The position numbers and the translations under genes were made by a program. Below are positions 63,706-64,000 of a stretch of 64,000 bases of DNA, in pieces. The stretch covers positions 73,859-137,858 of the forward strand of contig CAYMTR010000003.1 in the NCBI GenBank assembly GCA_964393405.1, given 5' to 3'. The number at the start of each line of letters is the position of its first letter. Within the stretch, counting starts at the first letter, position 1. The DNA comes from CAYMTR01 sp964393405 (GTDB lineage: Bacteria > Bacteroidota > Bacteroidia > Bacteroidales > Prolixibacteraceae). The notes beneath the pieces were generated by a model that worked only from the letters and a program-made list of their open reading frames with translations, was not told where the DNA came from and searched no databases.

Positions 63706-63792
63706 TTAAGCTTTAGTGCTTTTTGATTCTTTAACAAATGCTAACCCAACTGCTGCAAAGAATATTCCGAAAGCGATTATAAAGTATAACAT
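63706..63792 (-). CDS. Putative 28-residue single-pass membrane protein
   Basis: ATG at 63792 opens a frame of 28 codons ending TAA (63708-63706). The product starts MLYFIIAFGIFFAAVGLAFV, one hydrophobic helix, and ends KESKSTKA, a charged tail on the positive side. A promoter (63818-63850) and a terminator hairpin (63652-63678) frame it, which supports a real transcript. Small membrane proteins of this shape act as subunits of larger complexes in other bacteria, but I recognise no family. Confidence 0.6.
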   Translation of the reverse strand: MLYFIIAFGIFFAAVGLAFVKESKSTKA

Positions 63793-63817
63793 GATGTTTT
63801 GTTTTTGGTTTATGAAT

Positions 63818-63850
63818 CAAAAGTATATTAAAAAATCGGTAGGCTGGCAA
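63818..63850 (-). promoter_or_regulatory. Promoter of the small membrane ORF
   Basis: On the minus strand TTG (63850-63848), a 22-bp spacer and TACTTTTG (63825-63818, full consensus) lie 25 bp upstream of the ATG. Confidence 0.55.
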
Positions 63851-63915
63851 TATTATCGGCTGGTTTTTACCAAGAGCTGGTTTGAGTTGATTAAAGTGTG
63901 TTTTGTTGTGATAAA

Positions 63916-63950
63916 AGAAGCCCCGTAAGCAATTAACTTACGGGGCTTCT
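63916..63950. terminator. Strong hairpin near the right edge
   Basis: AGAAGCCCCGTAAG (63916-63929) and its perfect complement (63937-63950) form a 14-bp stem with a 7-nt loop. On the minus strand TTTT follows shortly, so it probably ends a gene lying to the right of the window. Confidence 0.7.
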
Positions 63951-64000
63951 ATATTTGAGCGGAGAGAGAGGTCGGTGAACCTTTCCTCTTATATGCTTAA

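Noticed and set aside
63955..64000. Serine-type tRNA 3' end on the minus strand (GGAGAGAGAGGTCGGTGAACC).
   Set aside because: The T-loop lacks the invariant A58 context and the T-stem does not pair properly; the sequence is also cut by the window edge.

Overview
The window looks like chromosomal DNA from a member of the Bacteroidota, probably Bacteroidales or a close relative. It is AT-rich. Several promoters fit the phylum's TTG-(N17-22)-TAnnTTTG pattern. Ribosome binding sites are mostly absent. The gene content also fits: a succinylornithine-type transcarbamylase, outer-membrane proteins of the DUF5686 and DUF4294 families, a Reg_prop/Y_Y_Y histidine kinase, dual-CDGSH and FloA/NfeD genes, and the coaX-TPR-lptC-CNNM-ppiD gene order. 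No plasmid, phage or insertion-sequence gene is visible, so most of the window is core metabolism and envelope biogenesis.

Layout, left to right. 1-4.1 kb: end of proC, then proB, proA and an ArgF' transcarbamylase (proline and arginine). 4.1-8.4 kb, minus strand: ilvD-ilvB-ilvN behind a branched-chain leader peptide and a four-segment attenuator. 8.6-14 kb: CDGSH protein, SDR-like epimerase, nucleotidyltransferase, lysC, and a phosphatase-family protein that has lost metal ligands. 14-15.6 kb: rpsF-rpsR-rplI. 15.6-20.2 kb: ridA, lptD, cell-wall amidase. 20.8-25.8 kb: dnaA, yigZ, pyrBI behind an attenuator-like hairpin, fRMsr, BadF-type kinase. 25.8-28.5 kb: DUF4294 protein, a secreted beta-sandwich protein and an AraC regulator around a repeated GACGAACG motif. 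28.7-36.3 kb: ilvC, miaB, floA-nfeD, TPR-SPOR protein, bcp-recA. 36.5-45.8 kb: thrA, a lipoprotein acetolactate decarboxylase, an ApgM-family probable homoserine kinase, a large histidine kinase on the other strand, and thrC. 45.8-54.7 kb, minus strand: nadB-nadC-coaX-TPR-lptC-CNNM-ppiD. 55-63 kb: DUF5686 protein, ndk, nrnA, a membrane-Nudix fusion, an RsmI-like methylase, an MBL hydrolase and an MFS transporter. 63-64 kb: a decayed gene and a tiny putative membrane protein.

Together the genes cover proline/arginine, branched-chain, aspartate-family (lysine/threonine), pyrimidine and NAD synthesis, with LPS transport (lptD, lptC) and envelope folding. The most informative non-coding signals are the ilv leader/attenuator (8.23-8.43 kb), a 20-bp palindrome that exactly fills the nadB promoter spacer (54.75 kb), the hairpin and short ORF in front of pyrBI (23.0 kb), and two related nested palindromic elements (14.1 and 55.0 kb). 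All calls rest on reading the sequence and on remembered family features; no database search was run.
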